IMG/VR virus record: IMGVR_UViG_3300040801_004913
Location: 1-28,057 of that record
Origin: a virus
Strand: one strand, 5' to 3'
Length of the DNA stretch: 28,057 nt
The notes under the pieces were generated by a model. It did not search any database. It had not been told where the DNA came from and worked only from the letters and a program-made list of their open reading frames with translations. Shown piece after piece: positions 21,261-28,057 of this stretch (positions within the stretch are counted from its first letter, which is position 1; each line of letters begins with the position of its first letter). The translations under genes were made by a program, and so were the position numbers.

Positions 21261-23324
21261 CTAGCTCCCCAACAGAAGAATTAAGCCGGTGCTGCCGCCC
21301 CGATATGCGATGCCCGACGACTCGCCGAAGTAACCATCGGGTTTGGAAACCTCTGACCGCCCGAATCCGGCTCGGATGTGGTCTATCGCAGGGGTGGCCG
21401 TGTACCGCCAGTCCCAATCGCCCTTGCGGTTCTCGACCGCGGCCCCGATGAAGGCCTCGTAGGTGGACGTCTCCCCAATACTCGACATATAGGTGTCGAT
21501 CGTGCGGCCTGGGTCCGGCCACGCCCCAGATGGGTCGGCCGTGGATTGATTCGTCTCGCCGAGGGTGGTCGCCCACGATAAGGGGCTCACGCTCGGGCCA
21601 TCGACACGCATCCACGTCGAGATGCCCGCGGCGTTGCCCTCCCAGAACCATGTATTGCTGTCCAACGTCATGCCGAACGACGCTGAGTCGGCCACCTTGC
21701 CAATCCAATCCTGGTCGGTGCCCTCGGCGTAGAAGATCGTGTTGGTCAGTGCCCACGACGTGAGGCCCGTCGTCTCGATGTCGATCCGGAACGAGACCTC
21801 GGCATCCCACTTGTATGCGATGCAGTTGTCGATCGTCATGACGACGGGCAGCGGGCCACTCCCGCCGATGCCAAACGCCTCGCCAGTCTGAAGGTATGGC
21901 CCCGCACCCGTGTAGTCAGAGTCGACTACCAGACAATCAGAGATTGTCGCGGTTCGGCCTTGAAGGGTTAGCCCTGAACGACGACCGGCACCGTTGATGT
22001 CCCTTGTGCCAATGACCACGTTCTGCGTGAACCTGCTTTCGTGGTTGTAAACAGCACTGTCATTGTTTGCGAGGAACGACGCGAGCGGATTGCTGATGTA
22101 GAGGTTGCGCTCGTTGATCCCGCCGGGCCGCTGCTGGATGCCGTGCGAAGATGCGTCGGCGGTGATGTTGCCCCGGAAGATCCCGGAGGTGCATCGCTCG
22201 GTGACGTATACGTTGTGGTTGAAGATTGTCGCGACGCCTCCATGGGGAGAGGCTGCGCCGGGCGGAAGTAGGTCGGAGGCCCATCCGTTGTGCCAGAAGA
22301 CGTTGTCCTCAATGAGCCAGTTGTTCCAGTCGTCGATGAAGATCCCTTGCTGATGCCCACTCGTGGCAGCCTGCCAGTTCTTCATGAATGTACTGCGGCG
22401 AACCGTGAGGCCATCGCCAGTTGGTGGCTCCGCCGTGTAGTCAGGTACCGTGTCGGATCTGAGGTTCACCTGCGCGAAGCGGACGCGAACGTCCTCAATC
22501 AGGACGTCGCGGTTGCCTCCGATCCCGGTACCACCTATCTGAATGCCGTCTCCAAAGTTTGCCGTGGGGTCCGCCCATCTCGGGTCGTCCGGGTCATGGG
22601 TCCAAGCGTGGATGTCGAGTCCAGTGATCGCGACCTGTTCAACTGGGTTCGTGCGGCCGCCACCGCCATCGAACCGAATGCTGTAGTTCATGACCGGACG
22701 CGCAATGGTCTCAGAGCCGTAGCAGCCGATCCTGAAGCTGGCGCCCGAGACCTTCGTCCACGTCTTGATATTGACCTGCGATCCATCACCATGCTCTGTG
22801 CCGCGCTTGACCATGACCCAATCGGGCTTGCCCTGCCGACTGTTGGCCACAGCGATGGCGGCTGGCAGCGTCGCGTAGGGCGACGGCGCCTCGACATCCG
22901 TCGGATTCTCTGGATCCATCGGTGTGCCGGCGGGGACGAAGACCGCGGTGCCGTCATTGCCAGTGTCAGGATCGACGTAGTAGATCCGCGTATCGTCGGC
23001 CGAGTCCACCGAGCCGGTGACCGGTGCGAGCACGGTCCATCCGAGCATGTCCCGCTTCCACGGGCTCTTCGTCTCGTCCTGCCGGCTGACCGTCTCCCAG
23101 AGCGGTCGGCTGGTCTCGGGCACGGTCACCCATGCGAGGGTCAGCAGAACGACGGCGAGGGCGCCTGGTACGGCCTTCCCCCAGTGCTTCCGGCACCATC
23201 GCCCCCATGACGGGAACAGCGAGTTGAAGCGGGCGAGCCAGGTGTGGTCCTTGGTCAGCCGCACCAGCCCGATGCCCTTGGACAGCCGCTTCCAGATCCG
23301 CTTGACGACCGGGTGCATCATCAC
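21261..23324 (-). CDS. Membrane-anchored right-handed beta-helix protein
   Basis: This 687-aa protein has a basic N-terminus (1-50), then one hydrophobic helix (51-68), then an acidic extracytoplasmic region. Residues about 115-150 hold a start common to parallel beta-helix proteins (YYVDPDTGNDGT and YATLPAAIAVA). The following 350 residues repeat short strands such as VLIEDVRVRFAQVN, WLIEDNVFWHNGWA and GIFRGNITADASSHGI, the pectate-lyase-like beta-helix pattern. This fold is found in tailspikes and polysaccharide lyases. Virion spikes rarely have a membrane anchor, so it may act on the host envelope. The GTG start overlaps the upstream gene as GTGA; an in-frame ATG follows immediately. Confidence 0.78.
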   Translation of the reverse strand: MMMHPVVKRIWKRLSKGIGLVRLTKDHTWLARFNSLFPSWGRWCRKHWGKAVPGALAVVLLTLAWVTVPETSRPLWETVSRQDETKSPWKRDMLGWTVLAPVTGSVDSADDTRIYYVDPDTGNDGTAVFVPAGTPMDPENPTDVEAPSPYATLPAAIAVANSRQGKPDWVMVKRGTEHGDGSQVNIKTWTKVSGASFRIGCYGSETIARPVMNYSIRFDGGGGRTNPVEQVAITGLDIHAWTHDPDDPRWADPTANFGDGIQIGGTGIGGNRDVLIEDVRVRFAQVNLRSDTVPDYTAEPPTGDGLTVRRSTFMKNWQAATSGHQQGIFIDDWNNWLIEDNVFWHNGWASDLLPPGAASPHGGVATIFNHNVYVTERCTSGIFRGNITADASSHGIQQRPGGINERNLYISNPLASFLANNDSAVYNHESRFTQNVVIGTRDINGAGRRSGLTLQGRTATISDCLVVDSDYTGAGPYLQTGEAFGIGGSGPLPVVMTIDNCIAYKWDAEVSFRIDIETTGLTSWALTNTIFYAEGTDQDWIGKVADSASFGMTLDSNTWFWEGNAAGISTWMRVDGPSVSPLSWATTLGETNQSTADPSGAWPDPGRTIDTYMSSIGETSTYEAFIGAAVENRKGDWDWRYTATPAIDHIRAGFGRSEVSKPDGYFGESSGIAYRGGSTGLILLLGS

Positions 23325-23689
23325 GCCCCTCCGCTCGACGCGCGCATCGCGGCGACCTCGGCCCCAATGCGCGCCAGTTCCTCGCGTGCTGCGTGCAGGT
23401 CGGCCGTCAGCTCGCGGTTCTCCGATCGTGCTGTGAGCAGCTCAGCCGTAAACCGCTCGGCCTGCAGCCGCGTCTCCTCCCGGGCCGCCCGCAGCTCATC
23501 CCGCAGGTGATCGACGTCCGCCTCGAGCCGGCGGACCAGCGCGTCCTGGACCTCGAAGCTGGTGGGTGAGTCGGCGATCCGGATGATCCGCTTCCGCAGG
23601 GCGATCCCGATGCCGATGAGCAGCGAACCGCCCGCCAGGATCAGCGTGCCAGTCCACGAGTGGTGCGGGCTGGGCGGGCCGACGCTCAC
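23321..23689 (-). CDS. Membrane/coiled-coil protein (i-spanin-like candidate)
   Basis: This 122-aa protein has a short N-terminus, one transmembrane helix (about 12-31, WTGTLILAGGSLLIGIGIAL), an Arg/Lys stop, and then a continuous charged coiled coil (about 45-115). That is the topology of Rz-type inner-membrane spanins, which span the periplasm during lysis. The lipoprotein two genes upstream could be its outer-membrane partner. It could also be a simple membrane protein of another role. It has a GTG start with a GTGA overlap. Confidence 0.7.
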   Translation of the reverse strand: MSVGPPSPHHSWTGTLILAGGSLLIGIGIALRKRIIRIADSPTSFEVQDALVRRLEADVDHLRDELRAAREETRLQAERFTAELLTARSENRELTADLHAAREELARIGAEVAAMRASSGGA

Positions 23690-23868
23690 GACGAGGCCGG
23701 CCCGCGGCCGATTGCGTCGAGCCGATCCCGCCAGTCGCCCATCGCGTCGTGCTGGCCCTCGCGGGCGGCCTCGAGCATCTCAGCTGCCTGAGCCTCCGTC
23801 AGCTCGCCTCGGGCGACTCCGTCCCGTACAGCCTCGACGGCAATCCGGAGGAGAGTGGCGATGGTCAC
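23686..23868 (-). CDS. Small helical protein, unknown function
   Basis: This 60-aa protein starts at GTG 23868, which overlaps the lipoprotein stop as GTGA, and it overlaps the next gene in the same way. It is amphipathic and helical (TLLRIAVEAVRDGVARGELT, then QAAEMLEAAREGQHDAMGDW) with no clear membrane segment. It sits between the lipoprotein and the coiled-coil membrane protein and may belong to their function. Confidence 0.6.
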   Translation of the reverse strand: MTIATLLRIAVEAVRDGVARGELTEAQAAEMLEAAREGQHDAMGDWRDRLDAIGRGPASS

Positions 23869-24191
23869 CGCGTCCACGAGGCACCTCCAGCCTGGGCGAG
23901 GCCATCGATGGCCGCGTCGACGATGTCCATGGCCGCCTCGAACTCCGTCCCACCATCCGGGAGCCGGAGGTACGCGCGGTCCAGGGCCGAGTTGGCGCCC
24001 TCGACTACAGGATCGAGCCGGCGAAGCGTGTCGTCGTCGATCACGCCACGATCGTGGGCGGCGAGCGACGCCCGTACGCCGTGCTCGAACCAGCCGGCGG
24101 AGCGGACCCACCGCTGGGTCGGGTTGCCCTGGCAGCCGGCGAGCACGAGGCACGCGATGGCCGCGAGGGCAGTGAGGGCGTGTCGACGCAT
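23865..24191 (-). CDS. Phage lipoprotein (o-spanin-like candidate)
   Basis: This is a 108-aa protein with a clear lipoprotein signal: MRRHALTALAAIACLVLAGC, lipobox LAGC with Cys20. GGAGG precedes the ATG at 24191 with 7-nt spacing. The mature part is helical (VRASLAAHDRGVIDDDTLRR, then a second helix ending AIDGLAQAG), as in small lipoproteins often found in phage lysis regions. It would be attached to a membrane facing the periplasm. It is the first gene of the group following a 148-nt gap, so it may have its own promoter. Confidence 0.78.
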   Translation of the reverse strand: MRRHALTALAAIACLVLAGCQGNPTQRWVRSAGWFEHGVRASLAAHDRGVIDDDTLRRLDPVVEGANSALDRAYLRLPDGGTEFEAAMDIVDAAIDGLAQAGGASWTR

Positions 24192-24280
24192 GGTGAGCCT
24201 CCGATGTCGAGTGGGGAGGTCGCAGACGGCAGGTGCACCGCCTTCGTCCTGGGTGGATCACTCTTCAGAGGCATCATCGG

Positions 24281-24300
24281 TCGCGCGCGCGCGCGCGTGT
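24281..24300. repeat. (CG)8 alternating purine-pyrimidine tract
   Basis: Eight CG units (24282-24297) continue into TGT, giving about 20 bp of alternating pyrimidine-purine sequence that could form Z-DNA under supercoiling. It lies in the longest gap between the replication and lysis-like genes. Nearby, TTCAA occurs twice 11 bp apart (24328 and 24339), possibly an operator-like pair. No confident promoter is visible. Confidence 0.5.
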
Positions 24301-24339
24301 CGACCTGAACTCGCGCATTGCCGGCTATTCAACCCCTGT

Positions 24340-24612
24340 TCAAGGGCTGATCGTGACCTTGGAGGTTCGGACCCGGTGCGAGCCGGCCCGTGTCGGCACG
24401 GCTCCGTACCTCGAGTGCGCGCGGGCCGGTGCGACCATGCCGCGGTCTCGCAGGACCCCGACCAGCTCGTGAGCGCGCGTCGTGCTGACGCTCAGGCCGT
24501 CGGCGATCTCAGCCAGGCGGACGCCCCTTTCCTCCAGGTCGTAGACCCGAACGATCACCATCAGGGCGTGCAGCTGCCGAATCGTCAGCGGCGGTCGGTT
24601 CATCCAGATCAC
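24340..24612 (-). CDS. Small winged-helix/HTH DNA-binding protein
   Basis: This 90-aa protein starts at GTG 24612, overlapping the nuclease stop as GTGA; ATG 24603 is an alternative. Residues 9-62 form an HTH-type unit: TIRQLHALMVIVRVYDLEER, then VRLAEIADGLSVSTTRAHEL (helix-turn-helix), then VGVLRDRGMV. The basic C-terminal tail (HRVRTSKVTISP) may touch DNA. It could regulate the downstream late genes across the 148-nt gap. The nearest style is the MarR/Rrf2-like HTH of phage regulators; the family is uncertain. Confidence 0.75.
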   Translation of the reverse strand: MIWMNRPPLTIRQLHALMVIVRVYDLEERGVRLAEIADGLSVSTTRAHELVGVLRDRGMVAPARAHSRYGAVPTRAGSHRVRTSKVTISP

Positions 24613-24986
24613 TCCTCGCAGGCCTCCGGGACGACTCGCTTCAGGACCTCGAATCGGTCCTCCTGCACCCGCCTCACCAACAGCAGCGGAAGCCGGCCGT
24701 ACCGACTGAAGAGGGCGATCCTCCGCCGCGCCGACGGCGTGATCATGCCCTTCACGTCCACGAGGTAGGGCGGCTGCTCGTGCGGGATCACCAGGAAGTC
24801 GAGGATCCACCGAGTCATCGGGTCGGTGCCCATGTCCACGCCGACCTGGGGCATCCAGACGCGGACGCCAGGGTCGAACTCGAGGCGCCTGGCGAACAGC
24901 ATCTCGGCCTTCGAGTCGTACCTTCGGCCGAGGTACTCACGCTCCGCGGCCGGCGCCACGTCGTACTTCCCGCCTCGGCGCCTCAC
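24609..24986 (-). CDS. DUF1064-type nuclease-like protein
   Basis: This 125-aa protein starts at GTG 24986, overlapping the initiator stop as GTGA; the longer frame from 25091 lies inside the initiator gene. It follows the DUF1064 layout seen in many phages: GKYDVAP, then YDSKAEMLFARRLEF, then WILDFLVI and YLVDVKGM. Glu28, Asp63, Asp77 and Lys79 fit a PD-(D/E)xK nuclease-like core, thought to resolve branched DNA during replication or recombination. Its place directly after the replication initiator supports this. Confidence 0.82.
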   Translation of the reverse strand: MRRRGGKYDVAPAAEREYLGRRYDSKAEMLFARRLEFDPGVRVWMPQVGVDMGTDPMTRWILDFLVIPHEQPPYLVDVKGMITPSARRRIALFSRYGRLPLLLVRRVQEDRFEVLKRVVPEACEE

Positions 24987-26245
24987 GCCGTCGCCCTCGC
25001 GCGGACCTGTTCGCGGGCCGCCCGACGCCGGACGCTCGACCGGAGCCACACGGCGAGGACCAGCTCGTCTGTCCAGGACGCCGGTGGCCACCGGGTGGCC
25101 CCGCCCGTGACCGCGCGGACGAACTCCACCAGCTCGATCCCCGTCAGCTGGCTGAGGTCGGCCAGAGCCGAGGCCCGCGTGTCGGGCAGCGGCTCGACGC
25201 CCGGCGCGGGCCCGGGGGGCGGGCCGCCGTGTGCGGGTGGCGCCATGCCCGCCCGGAGCTTCGCCAGTGCGAGCCCGGCGCGGTTCTCGACGCCCTTGGC
25301 GTTCGCCGCGTACCGCGCCCAGCCGGCGACCGCGGCCGGGCCGTGGTCTGCGACGGCGGACGCCGCAGCGTGCGGCGCGGCTCCCAGCCGCTCGAGCAGG
25401 GCCGCGGCCGCCGCCGCCCGGTCAGGCTCCGCGGCTCGCCCCCCTGCCGCCGCGACGGCTCGCTCCCAGCCGGCCGGATCGCCCCCGCCCTCCGCCGCGG
25501 CCCGCAGCGCGTCTCGGCCGGCCTGGTCATCGTCGGCGGCTCGACGACGTCGGGACGCGAACACCCGGTCCAGCGCCGCGAGGCCTTCGCCGGTTCCCCC
25601 ACCCCCCGAGGGGATCGCACCACCCCCACCAGCCAGCTCGCCGTACGCGTCCGCCCCGCGGGTGTCTGGTGGTGGTTCTTGATTCTGGGATTCTGGATCG
25701 TCGGCGCGCGGCGCCGGGGTTCCCCGGACCGAGGCGCCGGGGTGGGGTGCGTCAGGCGCCGGGGTTCGCTCGACCCCGGACTGCGGCGCCGGGGTGAACT
25801 CCGGCGCCACGCGCCGGGGTACCCCGGACTGCGGAGCCGGGGTTGCGACCAACCCCGGCGCCTCGCGATGGGGTGATCCGTGGTCAACCCCGGCGCATGA
25901 CGCCGGGGTGACGGCTCCATCGGCCGGCGGCGAGCCATCACCGTAGAGCGAGGCCGAGCCCACGAACCTGATCAGCGGCGATCGCCCAGCTCGCCGTTCC
26001 ACGTGGATCAGTCCTGCGGCCTCGATCTTCGAGAGGTTCCTCCGCACCGTGGCCTCGCACTTCCCCATCGCCGCGGCAAGCGTGGTGGCAGAGACCCAGG
26101 TCACCTCGGTCCGGTCGTCGCGGAATCGCATCAGCGCCCCGAGGATCGCCTGGCCGGCGAAGGACAGCGCCCGGAACGCCGGGTCGTCGTAGAGCCGCGT
26201 CGGGCACATGGTGAACTGAACGGTCCGCTGAGCTGCCGGCCTCAT
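24983..26245 (-). CDS. Replication initiator-like winged-helix protein with internal repeat array
   Basis: This 420-aa protein starts with an ATG overlapping the upstream stop as ATGA. Residues about 10-90 form a winged helix: QAILGALMRFRDDRTEVTWV, then SATTLAAAMGKCEATVRRNL and IEAAGLIHVERRAGRSPLIR. The middle (about 113-179) is Pro-rich, with repeated TPAP peptides forced by a DNA repeat array on the plus strand (25710-25909). The last 190 residues are Ala-rich, followed by a helical end (VLAVWLRSSVRRRAAREQVR). This layout (N-terminal DNA binding, origin repeats in the middle, C-terminal partner-binding region) recalls lambda O. A role in replication start is inference; a transcription regulator is possible. 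Confidence 0.7.
   Translation of the reverse strand: MRPAAQRTVQFTMCPTRLYDDPAFRALSFAGQAILGALMRFRDDRTEVTWVSATTLAAAMGKCEATVRRNLSKIEAAGLIHVERRAGRSPLIRFVGSASLYGDGSPPADGAVTPASCAGVDHGSPHREAPGLVATPAPQSGVPRRVAPEFTPAPQSGVERTPAPDAPHPGASVRGTPAPRADDPESQNQEPPPDTRGADAYGELAGGGGAIPSGGGGTGEGLAALDRVFASRRRRAADDDQAGRDALRAAAEGGGDPAGWERAVAAAGGRAAEPDRAAAAAALLERLGAAPHAAASAVADHGPAAVAGWARYAANAKGVENRAGLALAKLRAGMAPPAHGGPPPGPAPGVEPLPDTRASALADLSQLTGIELVEFVRAVTGGATRWPPASWTDELVLAVWLRSSVRRRAAREQVRARATA
25671..25700. other. Candidate DNA-unwinding element next to the repeat array
   Basis: This 30-bp stretch is 50% A/T in a region that otherwise has about 75-80% G/C. It contains two adjacent GATTCTGG copies (25681-25688 and 25689-25696). 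It touches one end of the repeat array, like the AT-rich part of the lambda origin. Supported only by composition and position. Confidence 0.4.
25710..25909. repeat. Iteron-like repeat array inside the initiator gene
   Basis: The 10-11 bp unit GGCGCCGGGGT or a close variant occurs on the plus strand at 25710, 25733, 25755, 25785, 25810, 25833 and 25899. It occurs inverted at 25852 and 25887. Spacing is mostly 22-30 bp, two to three helical turns. A longer 23-bp unit repeats at 25773-25795 and 25821-25843 with one mismatch. Such arrays are binding sites for phage and plasmid initiators. Confidence 0.75.
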
Positions 26246-27030
26246 CGCGAGGCCTCTCGTCGCACGGACGCGAGCCGCTTCGTCAGCTCGTCGAACGTCT
26301 CCTCCTCGCCCGGCATCCACCACTTCGGATCCACCGGCGGCGGCTCGGGGAACATCTCCTCGATCTGGAGGAGGACCCAGTCCATTTGCTCTTCCGCGAG
26401 CTCACGTTCGGCCTCGGCCGGGTTGGACCAGAGCAGCACGTTCTCGACCCGAAGAGCCCGGCAGATCGCCAGGTGCATTCGGAACTCGTCGCGGGTCGTC
26501 CGGCTTCGGAACGCCCACTGACCGGGCAGGTTCACCCACGCGGCCTGATACTCGCGAGGCTCCACCTGAGCGACGTTGGGCGGAAGCGGCAGCTCGTAGA
26601 GGACCATGGAGTTCGCGGGCACGCCGAACTGAGCGACGGTGGCGCCGGTCGCGGCCTCGATCTCCTCGATCCCCCACTCGAAGATCGCCTGGTACTCGGG
26701 CGTGAACCGATGGTCGACCCTCCTGGTGCGGTCCCAGCCGAGGTTCGGGTGCTCGATGCACACCACCTCCGGCGAGGCTCCGAGCTCGGCCAGCTCGGTC
26801 GTGAAGGCGTCCATCCACTGCCGCCAGAACGCGCGGCGGATCTCGTGGCTCGGGAAGTCGAACGGCCCGTCGTCGTAGAGGAACTGGAGGTACGGGAAGA
26901 GGCCTGCCTCGAGCACGCGAGTGGCCGTCAGCTGCGGAGCATCGGCACGGACCCGCACTCGCTGCATCGAGTGGAACGGGTGCCCCCCATCGGGGACGAG
27001 CTCGTGGTCGCGGAAGATGAATCTCGGCAT
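26242..27030 (-). CDS. Unknown protein of the early region
   Basis: This 262-aa protein starts at ATG 27030 with AGGAG 7 nt upstream. It is rich in aromatic and acidic residues with alternating strands and helices (FPYLQFLYDDGPFDFPSHEI, VVCIEHPNLGWDRTRRVDHR, NSMVLYELPLPPNVAQVE, YQAAWVNLPGQWAFRSRTTR). Acidic residues sit at strand ends (IEHPN, YELPL) in the manner of TIM-barrel glycosidases, but this is weak. There is no membrane helix or signal peptide, so it should be cytoplasmic. It is coupled to the initiator gene by ATGA, which suggests a role in early infection. Confidence 0.7.
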   Translation of the reverse strand: MPRFIFRDHELVPDGGHPFHSMQRVRVRADAPQLTATRVLEAGLFPYLQFLYDDGPFDFPSHEIRRAFWRQWMDAFTTELAELGASPEVVCIEHPNLGWDRTRRVDHRFTPEYQAIFEWGIEEIEAATGATVAQFGVPANSMVLYELPLPPNVAQVEPREYQAAWVNLPGQWAFRSRTTRDEFRMHLAICRALRVENVLLWSNPAEAERELAEEQMDWVLLQIEEMFPEPPPVDPKWWMPGEEETFDELTKRLASVRREASR

Positions 27031-27090
27031 CGGAAGACTCCTGGACTCGGCAGCGACCGTCAGCCGGCCGCGCGCAGTCCGGTCGGTGAA

Positions 27091-27447
27091 TCAGTCGTGC
27101 TGGCCGCGGGACGACTCCCGAGCGGCGTCTGCGGTGGAGCGGATGCGGGCAGCCGCGAGTCTCAGGCCCCGGGCGGTCTGGACCTCGCCCGCGGCGGCGA
27201 GGTCGTCGGCGATCGAGTCGAGCTCCAGGGCGTGCTGGGAGCACTCGGCTACGACCTGGCCGGCGACGGCTGCCGCCTGGCCGACCCGCTGACGGGTGAG
27301 CGTGGCGACGCCGACGGCGTGCTCGACGTCCTGGGAAAGGTCCAGGACGGGTGGCGATGGCTGGCCCGTCACCGCGGTGTAGAGGCGGTGGACGCTGCGG
27401 CAGAGAGCCCCGTCGAAGGGGCCCGCGGACGGAGACGCGTGGTTCAC
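27091..27447 (-). CDS. Small helical protein of the early region
   Basis: This 118-aa protein starts at GTG 27447, which overlaps the upstream stop as GTGA. After a short N-terminal part (ALCRSVHRLYTAVTGQPSPP) it is two long Ala-rich helices (DVEHAVGVATLTRQRVGQAA and SQHALELDSIADDLAAAGEV), typical of an antiparallel helical hairpin. No motif is recognised. The longer open frame in the same phase runs over the next gene. Confidence 0.65.
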   Translation of the reverse strand: MNHASPSAGPFDGALCRSVHRLYTAVTGQPSPPVLDLSQDVEHAVGVATLTRQRVGQAAAVAGQVVAECSQHALELDSIADDLAAAGEVQTARGLRLAAARIRSTADAARESSRGQHD

Positions 27448-28010
27448 GTGCGGGCCCCCCGCCGGTGCGCCGGTGCGTGCGGGCAGGTGGCGAAGTGGCT
27501 GCGGTGCACGGCCGGGCGGAACTCCGAGTCGCGCGGCTGGGCCGTGGCCACGTCCACGGGCATCCCCCGGGGCTTCGACGCGGTGTCCAGGAACACGATC
27601 GGGGCACCGCACGAGGAGCACGGGCGCACGTTCAGGCGCTGGCGGGCAGCCTCTTCGGCATCGATCGGCCCCCAGCCTTGGGTCAGGCGGTCGGGGTCGG
27701 TGTACGCCCCCGCACTGGCCCCGAGGAGCCGGCATGCGTATCCCAGGGTCCGGCGGCGGATCGAGGGGCACCACTCGGGCCCGGCGATCGGCTGGGTGTC
27801 CCCGGCCGCGTTGACCAGCTCGACGTCGCCCCCGCGGGGGCCGCGCTGGGCGATCACGATCTCGACGACCAGCTCGTCCGGCCCCGCCGACAATCGGCCC
27901 TCACGGGCCATCGCAGCGTTGCGCGCTGTCCGATCGGCGGCGTTCCGCTCGGCCAGGGTCGTCCCGGGCCTGCGGTCGGGCTCCGGGTCCCAGAGCGTCG
28001 GCGCGGTCAC
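27444..28010 (-). CDS. Zinc-ribbon-like phage protein, unknown function
   Basis: This is a 188-aa protein with a GTG start at 28010, overlapping the upstream stop as GTGA. Its C-terminal third has a metal-site pattern: RPCSSCGAPIVFLDTASKPR, then MPVDVATAQ, then HRSHFATCPHAPAHR (CxxC followed by HxxHxxxC). The layout CxxCxxPI then PVD occurs in early phage proteins of unknown role. The middle includes WCPSIRRRTLGYACRLLGAS. It is probably cytoplasmic. Confidence 0.72.
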   Translation of the reverse strand: MTAPTLWDPEPDRRPGTTLAERNAADRTARNAAMAREGRLSAGPDELVVEIVIAQRGPRGGDVELVNAAGDTQPIAGPEWCPSIRRRTLGYACRLLGASAGAYTDPDRLTQGWGPIDAEEAARQRLNVRPCSSCGAPIVFLDTASKPRGMPVDVATAQPRDSEFRPAVHRSHFATCPHAPAHRRGART

Positions 28011-28057
28011 CGGCCACCCCCGCCCGCCATGGCGGCGGCCGCGGCCATGTCCATCGC
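28007..28057 (-). CDS. C-terminal end of an upstream early gene (cut by window edge)
   Basis: The frame enters from the right edge and ends at a TGA that overlaps the next GTG start as GTGA. The visible tail is AMDMAAAAMAGGGR. It continues the coupled early operon beyond the window. Function cannot be assigned. Confidence 0.55.
   Translation of the reverse strand, partial: AMDMAAAAAMAGGGGR

Noticed and set aside
24282-24297. (CG)8 tract as a functional element such as an origin
   Set aside because: Short simple repeat in GC-rich DNA. Noted as a possible Z-DNA site, but nothing supports a specific role.
25710-25909. Repeat array as a CRISPR array
   Set aside because: Units are only 10-11 bp with irregular spacers and inverted copies, and lie inside a coding region with no cas genes near.
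26402-27607. 401-aa minus-strand frame
   Set aside because: Arg/Pro-rich, crosses two better-supported genes in another phase, and lacks protein-like pattern.
1-28057. tRNA or rRNA genes
   Set aside because: I saw no cloverleaf-like sequence with a TTCGA-type loop or rRNA-like segment by eye. A tRNAscan run would settle it.

Overview
This window is mostly a tailed-phage genome (prophage or phage-derived contig). It is a siphovirus type with an HK97-like head, and the DNA is very GC-rich. Nearly everything between about 3.6 kb and the right end is one leftward (minus-strand) gene series. Most neighbours overlap by 4 nt (ATGA or GTGA) or 1 nt, so translation is probably coupled, and many genes start with GTG. 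A lipoprotein signal and a membrane/coiled-coil protein suggest a host with an outer membrane. Composition and protein style make me think of a planctomycete, but that is an impression, not something the sequence proves.

Reading in the direction of transcription (right to left): 28.1-26.2 kb holds small early genes of unknown role. 26.2-24.3 kb is a replication/regulation module: a winged-helix initiator-like protein whose gene carries an iteron-like DNA array, a DUF1064-type nuclease-like protein and a small HTH protein. 24.2-23.3 kb holds a lipoprotein, a 60-aa protein and a membrane/coiled-coil protein, which look like a lysis or envelope cassette although no endolysin is visible. 23.3-18.0 kb encodes a membrane-anchored beta-helix protein and several fibre/decoration-like proteins, one with exact 21-residue periodicity. 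18.0-11.6 kb is the packaging and head module: HNH nuclease, small and large terminase, portal, prohead protease and major capsid protein. 11.6-9.5 kb holds connector, adaptor, tail-completion and tail-tube proteins. 9.5-6.8 kb holds the tail chaperones with a programmed -1 frameshift, the tape measure protein and an HK97-gp10-like protein. 6.8-3.6 kb holds distal tail or virion proteins that I cannot name.

The left 3.4 kb is different. Four genes run rightward, against the phage genes, and parts have visibly lower GC. They encode a HIRAN-domain protein with a C-terminal membrane anchor, a small pentapeptide-like protein, a 337-aa soluble protein and a four-helix membrane protein. The last two are coupled by a TAATG overlap. 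Their architecture recalls lambda RexA-RexB and, more loosely, Kiwa. This is the best candidate for an undescribed defence or superinfection-exclusion system. Two near-identical hairpins flank the island. No integrase, repressor, endolysin, tRNA or CRISPR array is recognisable.

Other notable signals are a GGGAAAC slippery site plus hairpin in the tail chaperone gene, a replication-origin-like repeat array inside the initiator gene, and two strong stem-loops bracketing the major capsid gene.
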